This document shows positions 1 to 13,650 of a stretch of DNA of 64,000 nt, one piece after another (position 1 is the stretch's first letter; every line of letters starts with the position of its first letter). The notes below the pieces were generated by a model. It did no database searches. It was not told the DNA's origin and saw only the letters and a list, made by a program, of their open reading frames with translations. The translations under genes and the position numbers were made by a program. The stretch spans positions 37,258-101,257 of the forward strand of contig NZ_JACOOJ010000016.1 in NCBI RefSeq assembly GCF_014287585.1, in the 5' to 3' direction. The stretch is from Parabacteroides hominis (lineage in GTDB: Bacteria > Bacteroidota > Bacteroidia > Bacteroidales > Tannerellaceae).

Positions 1-2
1 CG

Positions 3-2150
3 GTCACTCATCATATCCAATCTTCAATCGGAATCCTCCTTCTGCAAATCATTACGATATTAATCGTCTGCCGCCTGTTCGGCTGGATGTTCCAAAAGAT
101 CGGGCAGCCCACCGTCATCGGCGAGATTGTGGCCGGTATCGTGCTCGGCCCGTCCGTGCTCGGACATCTCTTGCCGGAAGTATCCGTATTTCTCTTTCCT
201 CCCGAATCATTAGGCAATATCACCATATTAAGCCAATTCGGCCTGATCCTTTTCATGTTCGCCATCGGTATGGAGCTGGACATCGGCGAAGTACGGAAAA
301 AGCTGAAAGAGACCATCCTGATCAGCCATACCAGTACGATCGTTCCGTTTTTCTTCGGCATGCTGACAGCCTATTATGTCTATGAATCCTATGCCCATAA
401 AGGGACACCGTTCCTTTCGTTCGCCCTGTTTATCGGGATTGCCATGAGCATCACGGCCTTTCCTGTTCTGGCCCGTATCATCCAGGAAAAAGGGTTGACC
501 AAAACGCATTTGGGAACCATCTCACTGGCAAGTGCCGCCAATGGAGACATCACCGCCTGGTGCTTGTTGGCCGTCGTGATTGCCATCGCCCAGGCCGGCA
601 GCATGCTGAGTGCCGTTTACAATATACTGTTTTCGATCCTGTATATTCTCTTCATGTTTTTTGCCGTTCGTCCTTTTTTACGGATGATCGGGCATATATA
701 CCATAATAAAGAGGTGATCGACAAAGCACTGGTAGCCCTGATGTTCCTGCTGTTGATCGTATCTTCCTATTTTACCGAGATATTAGGCTTGCATGCTCTT
801 TTCGGCGCCTTTATTGCAGGTGTGGTTATGCCGGGAAACATCAAATTCCGCAAGATCATGACAGAAAAGGTGGAGGACGTGTCATTGGCGCTCTTCCTGC
901 CGCTTTTCTTCGTTTCGACCGGACTGCGTACGGAGATCGGCTTGCTGAACACACCGGAACTTTGGGCCATGTGCGGAATCTTCATCGTGGTGGCTATTAT
1001 CGGGAAGTTCGGAGGGGCCATGTTCTCCGCCCGTTTTGTCGGGGAAAGCTGGAAAGACAGCCTCTATATCGGGGCTTTGATGAATACGCGCGGTTTGATG
1101 GAGCTGGTCGTGCTGACAATCGGCTATGAGATGAAGATATTGCCGCCTTCCATTTTCGTGATGCTGGTTTTGATGACATTAGTCACGACCTTTATGACGA
1201 CTCCGCTGGTTTCTTTCATCAAATTCTGCTTTAAAACCCGCGACAAGATCAAGGAGCACCGGGTATATGCAGAACCGACTGATGGGGCATTCAAAGTATT
1301 GCTTTCGTTCGGACGTGCCGGAAACGGCCAGATCATGCTCGATGTCGCCCACCAGATGTTTGCCCGTGGAAAGAACAAACTGGACCTGACGGCACTTCAT
1401 CTGACTGTCGGCTCCGATGTCAATCCATTACATACGGATAACTTCGAGGAGGTGAGTTTCGGCCCTATCCTGTATGGAGCCAAAAAGTTAGGTATGCACA
1501 TCCACACACGCTACGAGGTATCGAACAACGCCGGGCAGGATATTTGCGACATCGTCAACAACGAAGGATTCGACTTCCTATTGGTCGGTTCCGGTATTTC
1601 CATGAGCGACTCGCCGGACGATATTGAGGCTACCCGCTACCGCACTTCTTTTTATAACCGCTATTTCAAACGCTTCAAAGCTCCCGAATCCTGGTTTTAT
1701 CCGGGTGCATTGCTGAAAGACAAGACAAAGATGTTTATCGCCCGCAGCAATTGCGACGTCGGCGTATTCATCAACCGCAATTTCGTAAAGGCCTCCAATG
1801 CCTTGGTCATCATCAGCTCCGAAGAAGACCTATTCCTGCTCGACTATACAAGGACATTGCTGAAAACGACTCACGGTTCTGTCGGCATCGTCAATAAAGC
1901 AAGTACGACGACTCCCGGATACGACAAGATCATCGAAGCGATCGAAGAATTTACGGCCACCGTCCCGCAAGCGAATCTGTTGCCGGATAAAGACCTGACA
2001 CCGGGATTGTTCAATGGCTATAACTTCATGCTGATTAGCTACAACACCTGGAACGATGTATCCGAACACCGTAAAGAAGCACTTCAAAAAATGCCGTCGA
2101 CATTGATCTTGAATAAGAACCAGCATAAGCAGGAAACGACAGTTTCATAA
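3..2150 (+). CDS. Cation/H+ antiporter, CPA2 (Kef/NapA) type, 5' end outside window
   Basis: Inner-membrane monovalent cation/proton antiporter of the CPA2 family. The frame is open from base 3, so the true start lies upstream; about 715 residues are visible. The first ~400 are a chain of hydrophobic segments, including the conserved stretch FQKIGQPTVIGEIVAGIVLGP (from base 90) and a MNTRGLMELVV segment near base 1080, both typical of Na_H_exchanger domains. The last ~300 residues are soluble and resemble a cytoplasmic universal-stress-protein-like regulatory region. The internal ATG at 87 falls inside the first membrane segment and is not a credible start. The transported ion (Na+ or K+) cannot be read from the sequence. 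It converges with the GH2 gene, with 113 bases between the two stops. Confidence 0.9.
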   Translation, partial: VTHHIQSSIGILLLQIITILIVCRLFGWMFQKIGQPTVIGEIVAGIVLGPSVLGHLLPEVSVFLFPPESLGNITILSQFGLILFMFAIGMELDIGEVRKKLKETILISHTSTIVPFFFGMLTAYYVYESYAHKGTPFLSFALFIGIAMSITAFPVLARIIQEKGLTKTHLGTISLASAANGDITAWCLLAVVIAIAQAGSMLSAVYNILFSILYILFMFFAVRPFLRMIGHIYHNKEVIDKALVALMFLLLIVSSYFTEILGLHALFGAFIAGVVMPGNIKFRKIMTEKVEDVSLALFLPLFFVSTGLRTEIGLLNTPELWAMCGIFIVVAIIGKFGGAMFSARFVGESWKDSLYIGALMNTRGLMELVVLTIGYEMKILPPSIFVMLVLMTLVTTFMTTPLVSFIKFCFKTRDKIKEHRVYAEPTDGAFKVLLSFGRAGNGQIMLDVAHQMFARGKNKLDLTALHLTVGSDVNPLHTDNFEEVSFGPILYGAKKLGMHIHTRYEVSNNAGQDICDIVNNEGFDFLLVGSGISMSDSPDDIEATRYRTSFYNRYFKRFKAPESWFYPGALLKDKTKMFIARSNCDVGVFINRNFVKASNALVIISSEEDLFLLDYTRTLLKTTHGSVGIVNKASTTTPGYDKIIEAIEEFTATVPQANLLPDKDLTPGLFNGYNFMLISYNTWNDVSEHRKEALQKMPSTLILNKNQHKQETTVS

Positions 2151-2263
2151 GCAGGAAGCATGCCAATCCGCTTGCCCCCGCGTTAAACGCGGAGACAGAG
2201 CAGTTTTGACATACTTTCCTCTTACAGTCAAGGCCGGTTATATTCAATTAGTATGTTGTCTTT

Positions 2264-4381
2264 TTATTCAAACCCGGCATGTACACCTTTGATGGAGAAG
2301 GAATCCGCTTCCCGTTTTTTCTCTCCGGTGTACATCCATTCGATGACATCTTCGTACGTCTTGCCGTCTTTGCTAACAACGGTCTTCACGACGTTCTTTC
2401 CGTCTGTCAGGGTGACATTATCTATAATATAATGTACATCAGTATAACCTTTATGGATGCCGGATAGTTCTTTGCCGTTCAGGAAAACTTTCGGTTCGCC
2501 GATATTGGAATAGACGGTGACGGAAGTAACTTTCTTCTCGCGGTCCACATTCCGGCGTTGTGTCAGGTACAGGACGGGATCTTCGCTCCAGTTTGCCTTG
2601 TACCAGAAATAAGAATCTTTCTTCGTCTTGCGGTCGAAAGTCACCATGCCCTTCATGTTACGGGCGGGCAGGTCGCCGCGGTTTGCCAGAGGTGTGGCGA
2701 AATCGAAGGTGTTCCACAAATAAGAAGCGACAATATAGGGATGCTTGGCGATCACGCTCCACTGGTATTCGTGCGTCTTCGTCTGGAAAGTTTCCGGATA
2801 GAAGGGCTTCGTCCAGTTAAGCGAATTGTCCAGGTATTCGGTCTGGTGGGCCAGGTTGGCATCGGCTCCATATTCCGTCAACATCAGTTTCTGGTTCGGA
2901 TAGTTCTTTTCCAGGCCTTCCACCCACGGTTCGATGTCTTGCAATTTCTTTTCATACCAGCCGAAATAGCGGTTCATCCCCTGGATGTCGGCATTCAGGT
3001 TGACCGGATGTTCCATGTGCCCGTAACCGTTTACCGAAACGGTATAGCGGTCGGGATCTTCCGTCTTTGCCAGGTCATGCAAGGACTGGGTCAGTTCCTT
3101 TGTATATTCGTGCGGATGATAGACTTCGTTATGCAGCCCCCAAACATAGATGGACGGGTGGTTGAAGCTCTGGCGGATCAGTTCGCGGAGCTGGTTGCGG
3201 GCGTTCTCCGCTTCCTGTCCGGAGACACGGTTCACGAAAGGAATCTCCGCCCAGATGATCAACCCTAAGCTGTCGCAACGCGAATACAGGTAGTCCGACT
3301 GCTGGTAGTGGGCAAAACGGACGGTTGTCGCACCGATATCCATAATAGTAGCCAGGTCGAAGTCATGGTTTTCGTTCTTCAACGCACTGCCCAGCCCCCA
3401 CCAGTCCTGATGGCGGGTAACGCCGTACATCGGATATTTCTCGCTATTCAGATAGAAACCCTCGCCGGCAACGATCTCATACTTGCGCAGGCCTAACGGC
3501 TGTACCACTTCGTCGATCACTTTCCCGTCCCGGATCAGGCGGCTCACGACCTTATATAAATAAGGATTCTTACGGCCCTGCCACAAGGTGGGATTCTTGA
3601 TCTTGAAATCGGCTTCGAACGACTGTACGCCTTGCGGTGTCAGTTCGAACGACCGGCTTTGGGTAGCCACTTGTTTTCCCTCTTGATTATAAATCGTGTT
3701 CTGCAAAGTGAGCGGAGCCGGTTGCAACGTCCCATTATCCAACTTCACTCTGACTTTTACATCCGCTTGTTTTTTGGAAACATTCTTCTGGGTGATATAG
3801 ACACCGGAAGAAGCGCAATCGGTTACACATATATTATAAGGATCTGTCACGATCAACCAAACCGGACGGTACATCCCGCCGTAAACGCCGAAAAGCACAT
3901 GGTTGATAGGAATCACATCCGGGCGTGACGCATTGTCGGCTTTCACTATGATCTCGTTATCCGCTCCCGGTTTCAGCACCGTGCCGATCTCGCATGAAAA
4001 AGCGGAATAGGCTCCTTTATGAGTCGTAACAAGCGAACCGTTCACATACACTTCCGCTACGGCTCCCACACCTTCAAAGCGGAGAAACACGCGTTTCCCT
4101 TTCATTTCGGCAGGAAAGAAATATTGCTTCTTGTAGTAGGCAGGCCCTTCGTAGAAATTATCAAACTGCACCTGCATGTCTTTTGCATTCCATGTGTGAG
4201 GAATCTCGACCTCGGTCCATCCACTCTCCCATTTCGGCGCATTAACGGCCAGTTCCTTGCCTGCCGGCGCTTTCTTAAATACCCAGCCGGAATTAAACGA
4301 CTCGACAATCCGGCCTTCCGCCTGTATTGCCAAGCAGAAACAGACCAACAATAAGGTTAAACTCAATACTCGTTTATTCAT
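2264..4381 (-). CDS. Glycoside hydrolase family 2 (beta-galactosidase-like)
   Basis: Secreted or periplasmic glycosidase of family GH2, 705 residues. A signal peptide covers residues 1-22 (ending AIQAEG). The order is the usual jelly-roll sugar-binding domain (about 30-190), immunoglobulin-like domain (195-300), catalytic TIM barrel (about 305-610) and a C-terminal beta domain. The acid/base is Glu419 in GLHNEVYH and the nucleophile Glu503 in LTEYGAD, the two GH2 signature glutamates. GH2 covers beta-galactosidases, beta-glucuronidases and beta-mannosidases, and the specificity cannot be told here. It is transcribed away from the hybrid sensor and SusCD genes and probably belongs to the same utilisation locus. 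A TAnnTTTG -7 element lies just upstream (4404-4411). Confidence 0.9.
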   Translation of the reverse strand: MNKRVLSLTLLLVCFCLAIQAEGRIVESFNSGWVFKKAPAGKELAVNAPKWESGWTEVEIPHTWNAKDMQVQFDNFYEGPAYYKKQYFFPAEMKGKRVFLRFEGVGAVAEVYVNGSLVTTHKGAYSAFSCEIGTVLKPGADNEIIVKADNASRPDVIPINHVLFGVYGGMYRPVWLIVTDPYNICVTDCASSGVYITQKNVSKKQADVKVRVKLDNGTLQPAPLTLQNTIYNQEGKQVATQSRSFELTPQGVQSFEADFKIKNPTLWQGRKNPYLYKVVSRLIRDGKVIDEVVQPLGLRKYEIVAGEGFYLNSEKYPMYGVTRHQDWWGLGSALKNENHDFDLATIMDIGATTVRFAHYQQSDYLYSRCDSLGLIIWAEIPFVNRVSGQEAENARNQLRELIRQSFNHPSIYVWGLHNEVYHPHEYTKELTQSLHDLAKTEDPDRYTVSVNGYGHMEHPVNLNADIQGMNRYFGWYEKKLQDIEPWVEGLEKNYPNQKLMLTEYGADANLAHQTEYLDNSLNWTKPFYPETFQTKTHEYQWSVIAKHPYIVASYLWNTFDFATPLANRGDLPARNMKGMVTFDRKTKKDSYFWYKANWSEDPVLYLTQRRNVDREKKVTSVTVYSNIGEPKVFLNGKELSGIHKGYTDVHYIIDNVTLTDGKNVVKTVVSKDGKTYEDVIEWMYTGEKKREADSFSIKGVHAGFE

Positions 4382-4403
4382 GATGTTTTAATTGATTGAA
4401 TTG

Positions 4404-4411
4404 CAAAAATA
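4404..4411 (-). promoter_or_regulatory. -7 promoter element of the GH2 gene
   Basis: On the minus strand this reads TATTTTTG, an exact match to the Bacteroidota -7 consensus TAnnTTTG. It sits 23 bases before the GH2 start codon, so a short leader is predicted. No clear -33 TTTG is seen at the right distance. Confidence 0.45.
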
Positions 4412-4476
4412 GGATTATCAATTTGTTCCACCGTGTAAAATCATCTCAATCCTGTTCAAGATCGTCTCCAAATCGC

Positions 4477-4484
4477 TATCTTTG
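4477..4484 (+). promoter_or_regulatory. -7 promoter element of the hybrid sensor gene
   Basis: TATCTTTG, an exact TAnnTTTG match. The predicted transcription start is around 4490-4492, which is where the perfect hairpin 4492-4515 begins, so the transcript would open with that hairpin. Confidence 0.5.
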
Positions 4485-4491
4485 CGGAATA

Positions 4492-4515
4492 AGAGACGCA
4501 CAGCCGTGCGTCTCT
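4492..4515 (+). repeat. Perfect 10-bp hairpin in the hybrid-sensor leader
   Basis: AGAGACGCAC and GTGCGTCTCT form a perfect 10-bp stem with the loop AGCC. It ends 11 bases before the ATG at 4527. A near-identical palindrome occurs inside the S9 peptidase gene at 42451-42472, so this looks like a dispersed repeat that has landed in the leader. Confidence 0.7.
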
Positions 4516-4526
4516 ACGCATAAACC

Positions 4527-8573
<4,047 letters not shown>

Positions 8574-8745
8574 GGGTGTATCTATCAAAATTCATCAAAA
8601 TAAATGTTTTTTAGCACGTTGGTATGTTTTTATCCCCTTTTGGAATAAAATTACACGCGCTTGGCTTGTATCTTTCATTCTTTTGACACAAAAAACAAAT
8701 AGGACCGACAGGTTAATTATTAATTGTTTAATGTGCTAATAAATT

Positions 8746-11700
8746 ATGAAAGGCATGAACAGACAACTACGAGGGAATTTGCCACCCAGTAAAAAGGCAA
8801 ACGGAAAGAATAGATTTCTTTCTTTATTATTACTCTTTATGGCGTTTATATCCGTACAGGTATATGCGCAGGATGTAAAAATTTCAGGTACGGTAATCGC
8901 AGATGCCGACAAGTATCCGATCATCGGAGCCAACATTGTCGTAAAAGGAACAACCATCGGTACAGTCACCGATGCGGACGGCAACTTCTCCCTTGACGTT
9001 CCCCAAAACTCTACAATCGTTGTCTCTTACATCGGTTGCGAAACACAAGAAATCAAAGTCACAGGATCAAAAACCCTAAGCATTGTTTTAAAAGACAATG
9101 CGATCGGTTTGGACGACGTTGTCGTAATCGGTTACGGTTCGCAACGCAAATCGGACTTGACAGGGGGCATTGTGGCTGTCGGGGAAGAAAAACTCCAGAT
9201 GGTTACGACAAACAACTTGCTCGACAAATTGGCAGGACAGGTTCCGGGTATGAATGTCACGACCGGCAATGCCAAACCGGGCGAAGACCAGTCGCTGCGC
9301 GTCCGTGGTGAAAACTCGCTGAGTGCGGACAACTCTCCGCTGATCGTAATGGACGGTATTCCTTATAGCGGTTCTTTAGGTGACATCGATCCGGATATCA
9401 TCGAAAACATGTCTGTATTGAAAGATGCATCTTCAGCTGCTATCTACGGTTCACGCGGTGCAAACGGTGTGATCCTAATCCAGACTAAAAAAGGTAAAAA
9501 GGGAGCACCGACAGTCACGTATAAGGGACAGGTCGGCATGCAACAGGCACAGCGCCGCATCGACATGATGAAAGGTGCCGAATATGTAAAATACACGCAA
9601 GACTACAACCGCATGAAATACGGTTATTCCGGAGACCAACTCGACCCACTTGTACTTTTGAATCCGAGCGAACGTGCGAACTACCAGAACGGTTCAGAAC
9701 TGGACTGGCAGGATATCATGTTCCGTAATGCTTTAACCACCAGCCACCAGATCAGTATTTCCGGAGGAACAGAGGCTACAACCTATATGGCATCGATTTC
9801 TCACCTGAAAGAAGATGGGGTTATGGAAAATACCGGACTAAAACGTACCAACATCGCGTTGAACATCACACAGGTTTTAAATAAATGGTTAACCGTCGGA
9901 ATGGGAACGCAAGCGATCCAAAAAGAATTCGGAGGAGAACAACCTTATCTGGAAGCCGGACTGAAAATGAGTCCTTATGGTGTTTATAAAGATGAAAACG
10001 ATCGTTACGTTGACTACCCGATGGATCAAACTTTGTTCTACAATCCGATGGCCAATATAGACGCGACAAACGACAAAACAAACCGTAATGTATTCATTTC
10101 GACCTTTGCGGAAATTCAGTTCCCAATCGACGGTCTGTCTTTCCGTACAAATTTCGGTTACAACTACCGTAACAATTTTGTCGGATCTTATTACGGAAGA
10201 AATACTCTTTCCGGTAAAAAGGTGAACGGTTCCGCCTCCATAGAGAATATCCACTACTACGATTACACTTGGGAAAATCTTTTGAAATACAACAAGACAT
10301 TCGGTTTACATAAAATTGATGCCACAGCCTTATTCAGTATGCAGGAAACAACTAAAAAGGAAGCGAAAGAATCAGGCGAAAGTTTTGTAAATGACGATTC
10401 CGAATATCACAATATGGCTGGTGCCGAAAAGAACAAAGAAATCACGTCCAAACTGACAGAAACAGCCATGTTATCTTACATGTTGCGTTTGAATTATTCA
10501 TATGCAAACAAATATTTGCTGACACTGACAGGACGTTCCGATGGTTACTCTGCTTTCGGTAAGAATAATAAATATGCATTCTTCCCTTCTGTCGCCGCAG
10601 CATGGAACATCTCTTCCGAAGAGTTTATGGAAAGTCAATCAAACTATATGGACATGTTGAAAATCCGTCTTTCATGGGGTTCTAACGGTAATCAGGCCAT
10701 TAACCCTTATCAGACACTTGACCGTTTGACACTGACCAACTACATTTGGGGTGACAACGGAACGATTGTAAACGGAGCTTATCTGCCGACAAACGGCGTC
10801 GGTAATCCTAATCTGAGATGGGAAACTTCACGTACAATCAATGCCGGTATCGACTTCAGTTTCTTTAACGGACGTCTTTCTGGTAACATCGATATGTATG
10901 TAGTCAACACAAGCGACTTGCTTATGAGCCGCACCGTACCTTATATGAACGGCTACAAATCCATCATGGACAATGTCGGTAAAACTCGTAACAAGGGTGT
11001 AGAAATAGCATTGAATTCTGTCAACATCCAGAACAACGATTTCAGTTGGACCACAAATGTCAACTTCTCGCTGAACCGCGACAAAATTATCGAACTGCGT
11101 GGCGACGGTAAAGACGATATCACAAACAAATGGTTCATCGGAGAACCTCTACGTGTATTCTACGACTACAATGTTGTCGGGACATGGCAAGAAAATGAAA
11201 CATACGTTGAAAACGGACACACAATCAGTTGGGATGCAACAAGTGGAAAATTCCTTAATGAAGAAGGTGTGGAATATCAGAAAGGTGCCGTTCCCGGTTC
11301 TGCAAAACTTGAAGATAAAGACGGGAATGGTTCCATCACGGCTGATGATAAGAAAATCATCGGTTCTAAACTGCCGAGCTTCCTGCTGTCGATGGGTAAC
11401 CGTTTTGATTACAAAAACATCTATTTTTCTTTCTTGTTAAATGGTGTATTCGGACAGACAAAAGAACTGCATGATTACAACTTCGACCGCTGGATGCCTA
11501 CATTCAACTACATCAGCGGAATGGATTACTGGACGCCGGAAAATCCGACAAACGAAATGACTTCTCCGGTTTATGTTCCTTACGATAAACATTCATTCTA
11601 CAAAAAGATGAATTATGTCAATATCAAGAATATCACCATCGGATACACGTTCCCGAAGACAGCCTTGAATGCAATTGGAATCAGCTCGCTGAGTATCAAT

Positions 11701-11838
11701 GCAAGTGTCAATAACCTCTATACTTTCAGCAACATAGACAACTGGTTAAACTTGGAAGATAGCGATGCTAACAGAAATATCCTCGTTACCTATCCGACAG
11801 CCCGTTCTTACATGTTTGGATTAAATCTTACTTTCTAA
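8746..11838 (+). CDS. SusC-like TonB-dependent outer-membrane transporter
   Basis: Outer-membrane importer of oligosaccharides, 1030 residues, working with the SusD lipoprotein next to it. After a long basic leader and a signal peptide ending at VQVYAQD (about residue 42) comes a carboxypeptidase-regulatory-like domain (about 45-120), a TonB-box-like stretch (DDVVVIGYGSQRKSDLTG), the plug domain (about 130-250) and a beta-barrel ending in the aromatic residue of FGLNLTF. No STN domain is seen, which fits control by the upstream hybrid sensor instead of an anti-sigma factor. An alternative start is ATG 8755. SusD starts 20 bases after its stop. Confidence 0.95.
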   Translation: MKGMNRQLRGNLPPSKKANGKNRFLSLLLLFMAFISVQVYAQDVKISGTVIADADKYPIIGANIVVKGTTIGTVTDADGNFSLDVPQNSTIVVSYIGCETQEIKVTGSKTLSIVLKDNAIGLDDVVVIGYGSQRKSDLTGGIVAVGEEKLQMVTTNNLLDKLAGQVPGMNVTTGNAKPGEDQSLRVRGENSLSADNSPLIVMDGIPYSGSLGDIDPDIIENMSVLKDASSAAIYGSRGANGVILIQTKKGKKGAPTVTYKGQVGMQQAQRRIDMMKGAEYVKYTQDYNRMKYGYSGDQLDPLVLLNPSERANYQNGSELDWQDIMFRNALTTSHQISISGGTEATTYMASISHLKEDGVMENTGLKRTNIALNITQVLNKWLTVGMGTQAIQKEFGGEQPYLEAGLKMSPYGVYKDENDRYVDYPMDQTLFYNPMANIDATNDKTNRNVFISTFAEIQFPIDGLSFRTNFGYNYRNNFVGSYYGRNTLSGKKVNGSASIENIHYYDYTWENLLKYNKTFGLHKIDATALFSMQETTKKEAKESGESFVNDDSEYHNMAGAEKNKEITSKLTETAMLSYMLRLNYSYANKYLLTLTGRSDGYSAFGKNNKYAFFPSVAAAWNISSEEFMESQSNYMDMLKIRLSWGSNGNQAINPYQTLDRLTLTNYIWGDNGTIVNGAYLPTNGVGNPNLRWETSRTINAGIDFSFFNGRLSGNIDMYVVNTSDLLMSRTVPYMNGYKSIMDNVGKTRNKGVEIALNSVNIQNNDFSWTTNVNFSLNRDKIIELRGDGKDDITNKWFIGEPLRVFYDYNVVGTWQENETYVENGHTISWDATSGKFLNEEGVEYQKGAVPGSAKLEDKDGNGSITADDKKIIGSKLPSFLLSMGNRFDYKNIYFSFLLNGVFGQTKELHDYNFDRWMPTFNYISGMDYWTPENPTNEMTSPVYVPYDKHSFYKKMNYVNIKNITIGYTFPKTALNAIGISSLSINASVNNLYTFSNIDNWLNLEDSDANRNILVTYPTARSYMFGLNLTF

Positions 11839-11858
11839 CATTATAATTGAATTTGAAT

Positions 11859-13457
11859 ATGAAAAATATATTAGCAACTGCCGCTGCTGCATTTTTATTG
11901 GTGACATCAACCGGTTGTTCCGGTTTTCTGGATGAAGAGCTAAAAAGCTCGCTGGCTCCGGATAATACATACACAAGCAGCTATGGCTTCGAAGTTGGCG
12001 TGAACGGATTATACGGTTGGGCCCGTTCCGAATTTAACACATGGGGAGACGCAACCACAAGCCAGGGACAAGCTTGTCCATACGAATCATTCCAGGTTGC
12101 GACCGATATTGTCTATACCGGTCATGGTGACGGTTCATTGGTTCCTTTTGAGAATCTATCTTATACATCTTCCACCACATTCGTTACATCTTATTGGAAT
12201 TGGGGATATGGCCTGATTGCTTCTGCAAATGAAATTCTCGAATATTCGGAAGGCGATGTTAATTGGGACGAACCGACCGACAAAGCCTATTACCAAGCTG
12301 TCGCCCGTTTCTTCCGTGCTTACGCATATCGGTATCTTGTATATCTATACGGAGATGTTCCTTACGTTGATAAAATTGAAAAAGATTTCCGTATAGATTT
12401 TACCCGCACACCCAAAGCGGAAGTTTTAGGCAAAATGATTGAAGACTTGCAGTTTGCAATCGAAAACCTTCCGGAAGATCCTGACAAAGTAGAAGTAGGC
12501 CAGTTAACAAAATGGGCTGCTCAACATATGCTTTCGGAAGTATATCTCATGGCAGGCAAATATGCGGAAGCAGAAACAGCAGCAAAAGCTGTAATCGATT
12601 GCGGTTACTTCAATCTGATGACTTCACGCTTCGGTGCAGACAAAGATGAAGCCGGTGACCCATTCTCCGATATGTTCAAAGAGTACAACCAGAACCGTAC
12701 TTCCGGTAATATGGAAAGTATCTGGGTTATGCAGCTCGAATACAACACGACCGGAGGTGGCGGGGAATATGAAGACTGGACAAAACGTGCCTGGGTTCCC
12801 AAATACTACAACGAAGACGGTTTTGTGCTGGCAGACTCTTTAGGAGGACGTGGTTTGGCACAGATCGTTCCGTTCAAATGGTGGATCGACAGCAACGACT
12901 TCTTCGCTTCAAGCGATATCCGTAACTCGGAATACAACATCAAGAGAAACTGGTATTACAACGATGCTTCCTCCGATAAATACGGAAAGAAAGCCGAAAT
13001 CACAGAGGACACATGGACTAAGTTCACCGTATATCCAGCTGTCACGAAATTCTTCTACGGAAAATCTGAAAACTTGAGCTACGGTGGTAACAATAAAGAC
13101 CGTATGAAGTTCCGTCTGGCTGAAACATATCTGCTATTGGCTGAAGCACGCCTAATGCAAAACAATGCACAAGGAGCCGCAGATGCGATCAATGTAATTC
13201 GCAAACGCGCCAATGCACCGGAAATTACAGCCAAAGATGCTACGATTGACTTCCTGCTGGACGAACGTATTCGTGAATTGGTTGGTGAAGAATTGCGCCG
13301 GTTTACACTGGTTCGTACAGGCAAATTGGTTGAGCGCGTAAAAAAATACAACTCTCACAGCAATACGATGGACGAGCACCACACATTGTGGCCGATCCCG
13401 CAGACCATCATTGACTCTAACACAGGAGCCGAGTTTCCGCAGAATCCGGGATATTAA
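11859..13457 (+). CDS. SusD-like nutrient-binding outer-membrane lipoprotein
   Basis: Surface glycan-binding lipoprotein that caps the SusC channel, 532 residues from the ATG at 11859. I chose this start because it gives a clean lipoprotein signal: MKNILATAAAAF followed by a lipobox with Cys20 (TSTGCSG). The body contains the tetratricopeptide-like helices of the RagB/SusD family, and the C-terminal half has the family motif RLAETYLLLAEARL followed by AINVIRKRANAPE and the late LVGEELRRF segment. It ends HTLWPIPQTIIDSN...QNPGY, which is typical of SusD C-termini. It is co-transcribed with SusC, and a terminator hairpin follows. Confidence 0.95.
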   Translation: MKNILATAAAAFLLVTSTGCSGFLDEELKSSLAPDNTYTSSYGFEVGVNGLYGWARSEFNTWGDATTSQGQACPYESFQVATDIVYTGHGDGSLVPFENLSYTSSTTFVTSYWNWGYGLIASANEILEYSEGDVNWDEPTDKAYYQAVARFFRAYAYRYLVYLYGDVPYVDKIEKDFRIDFTRTPKAEVLGKMIEDLQFAIENLPEDPDKVEVGQLTKWAAQHMLSEVYLMAGKYAEAETAAKAVIDCGYFNLMTSRFGADKDEAGDPFSDMFKEYNQNRTSGNMESIWVMQLEYNTTGGGGEYEDWTKRAWVPKYYNEDGFVLADSLGGRGLAQIVPFKWWIDSNDFFASSDIRNSEYNIKRNWYYNDASSDKYGKKAEITEDTWTKFTVYPAVTKFFYGKSENLSYGGNNKDRMKFRLAETYLLLAEARLMQNNAQGAADAINVIRKRANAPEITAKDATIDFLLDERIRELVGEELRRFTLVRTGKLVERVKKYNSHSNTMDEHHTLWPIPQTIIDSNTGAEFPQNPGY

Positions 13458-13494
13458 ACAATGAATACCTACTGACGGACACACTTATATGGTG

Positions 13495-13529
13495 AAAGGG
13501 GAAGTTCTTGCAAAAGGGACATCCCCTTT
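13495..13529 (+). terminator. Rho-independent terminator after SusD
   Basis: AAAGGGGA (13495-13502) pairs with TCCCCTTT (13522-13529), followed by CTTTTTG. It separates the SusCD transcript from the GH105 gene, which has its own -7 element. Confidence 0.65.
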
Positions 13530-13611
13530 CTTTTTGCTAAAAATCATTGGATTTGGTACATTTTTTAATCATTTTGAGATGATATTATTATATTCAGAGC
13601 CTTATCTTTCC

Positions 13612-13619
13612 TATTTTTG
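13612..13619 (+). promoter_or_regulatory. -7 promoter element of the GH105 gene
   Basis: TATTTTTG, an exact TAnnTTTG match, 31 bases before the chosen ATG at 13651. This is why the start at 13651 is preferred over in-frame start codons further upstream. Confidence 0.45.
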
Positions 13620-13650
13620 GTGCAGAATTAAAAGAAACATAACAAATATC

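Noticed and set aside
2170..2200. Terminator hairpin after the antiporter gene
   Set aside because: CCGCG/CGCGG can form a 5-bp stem, but no T-run follows on either strand.
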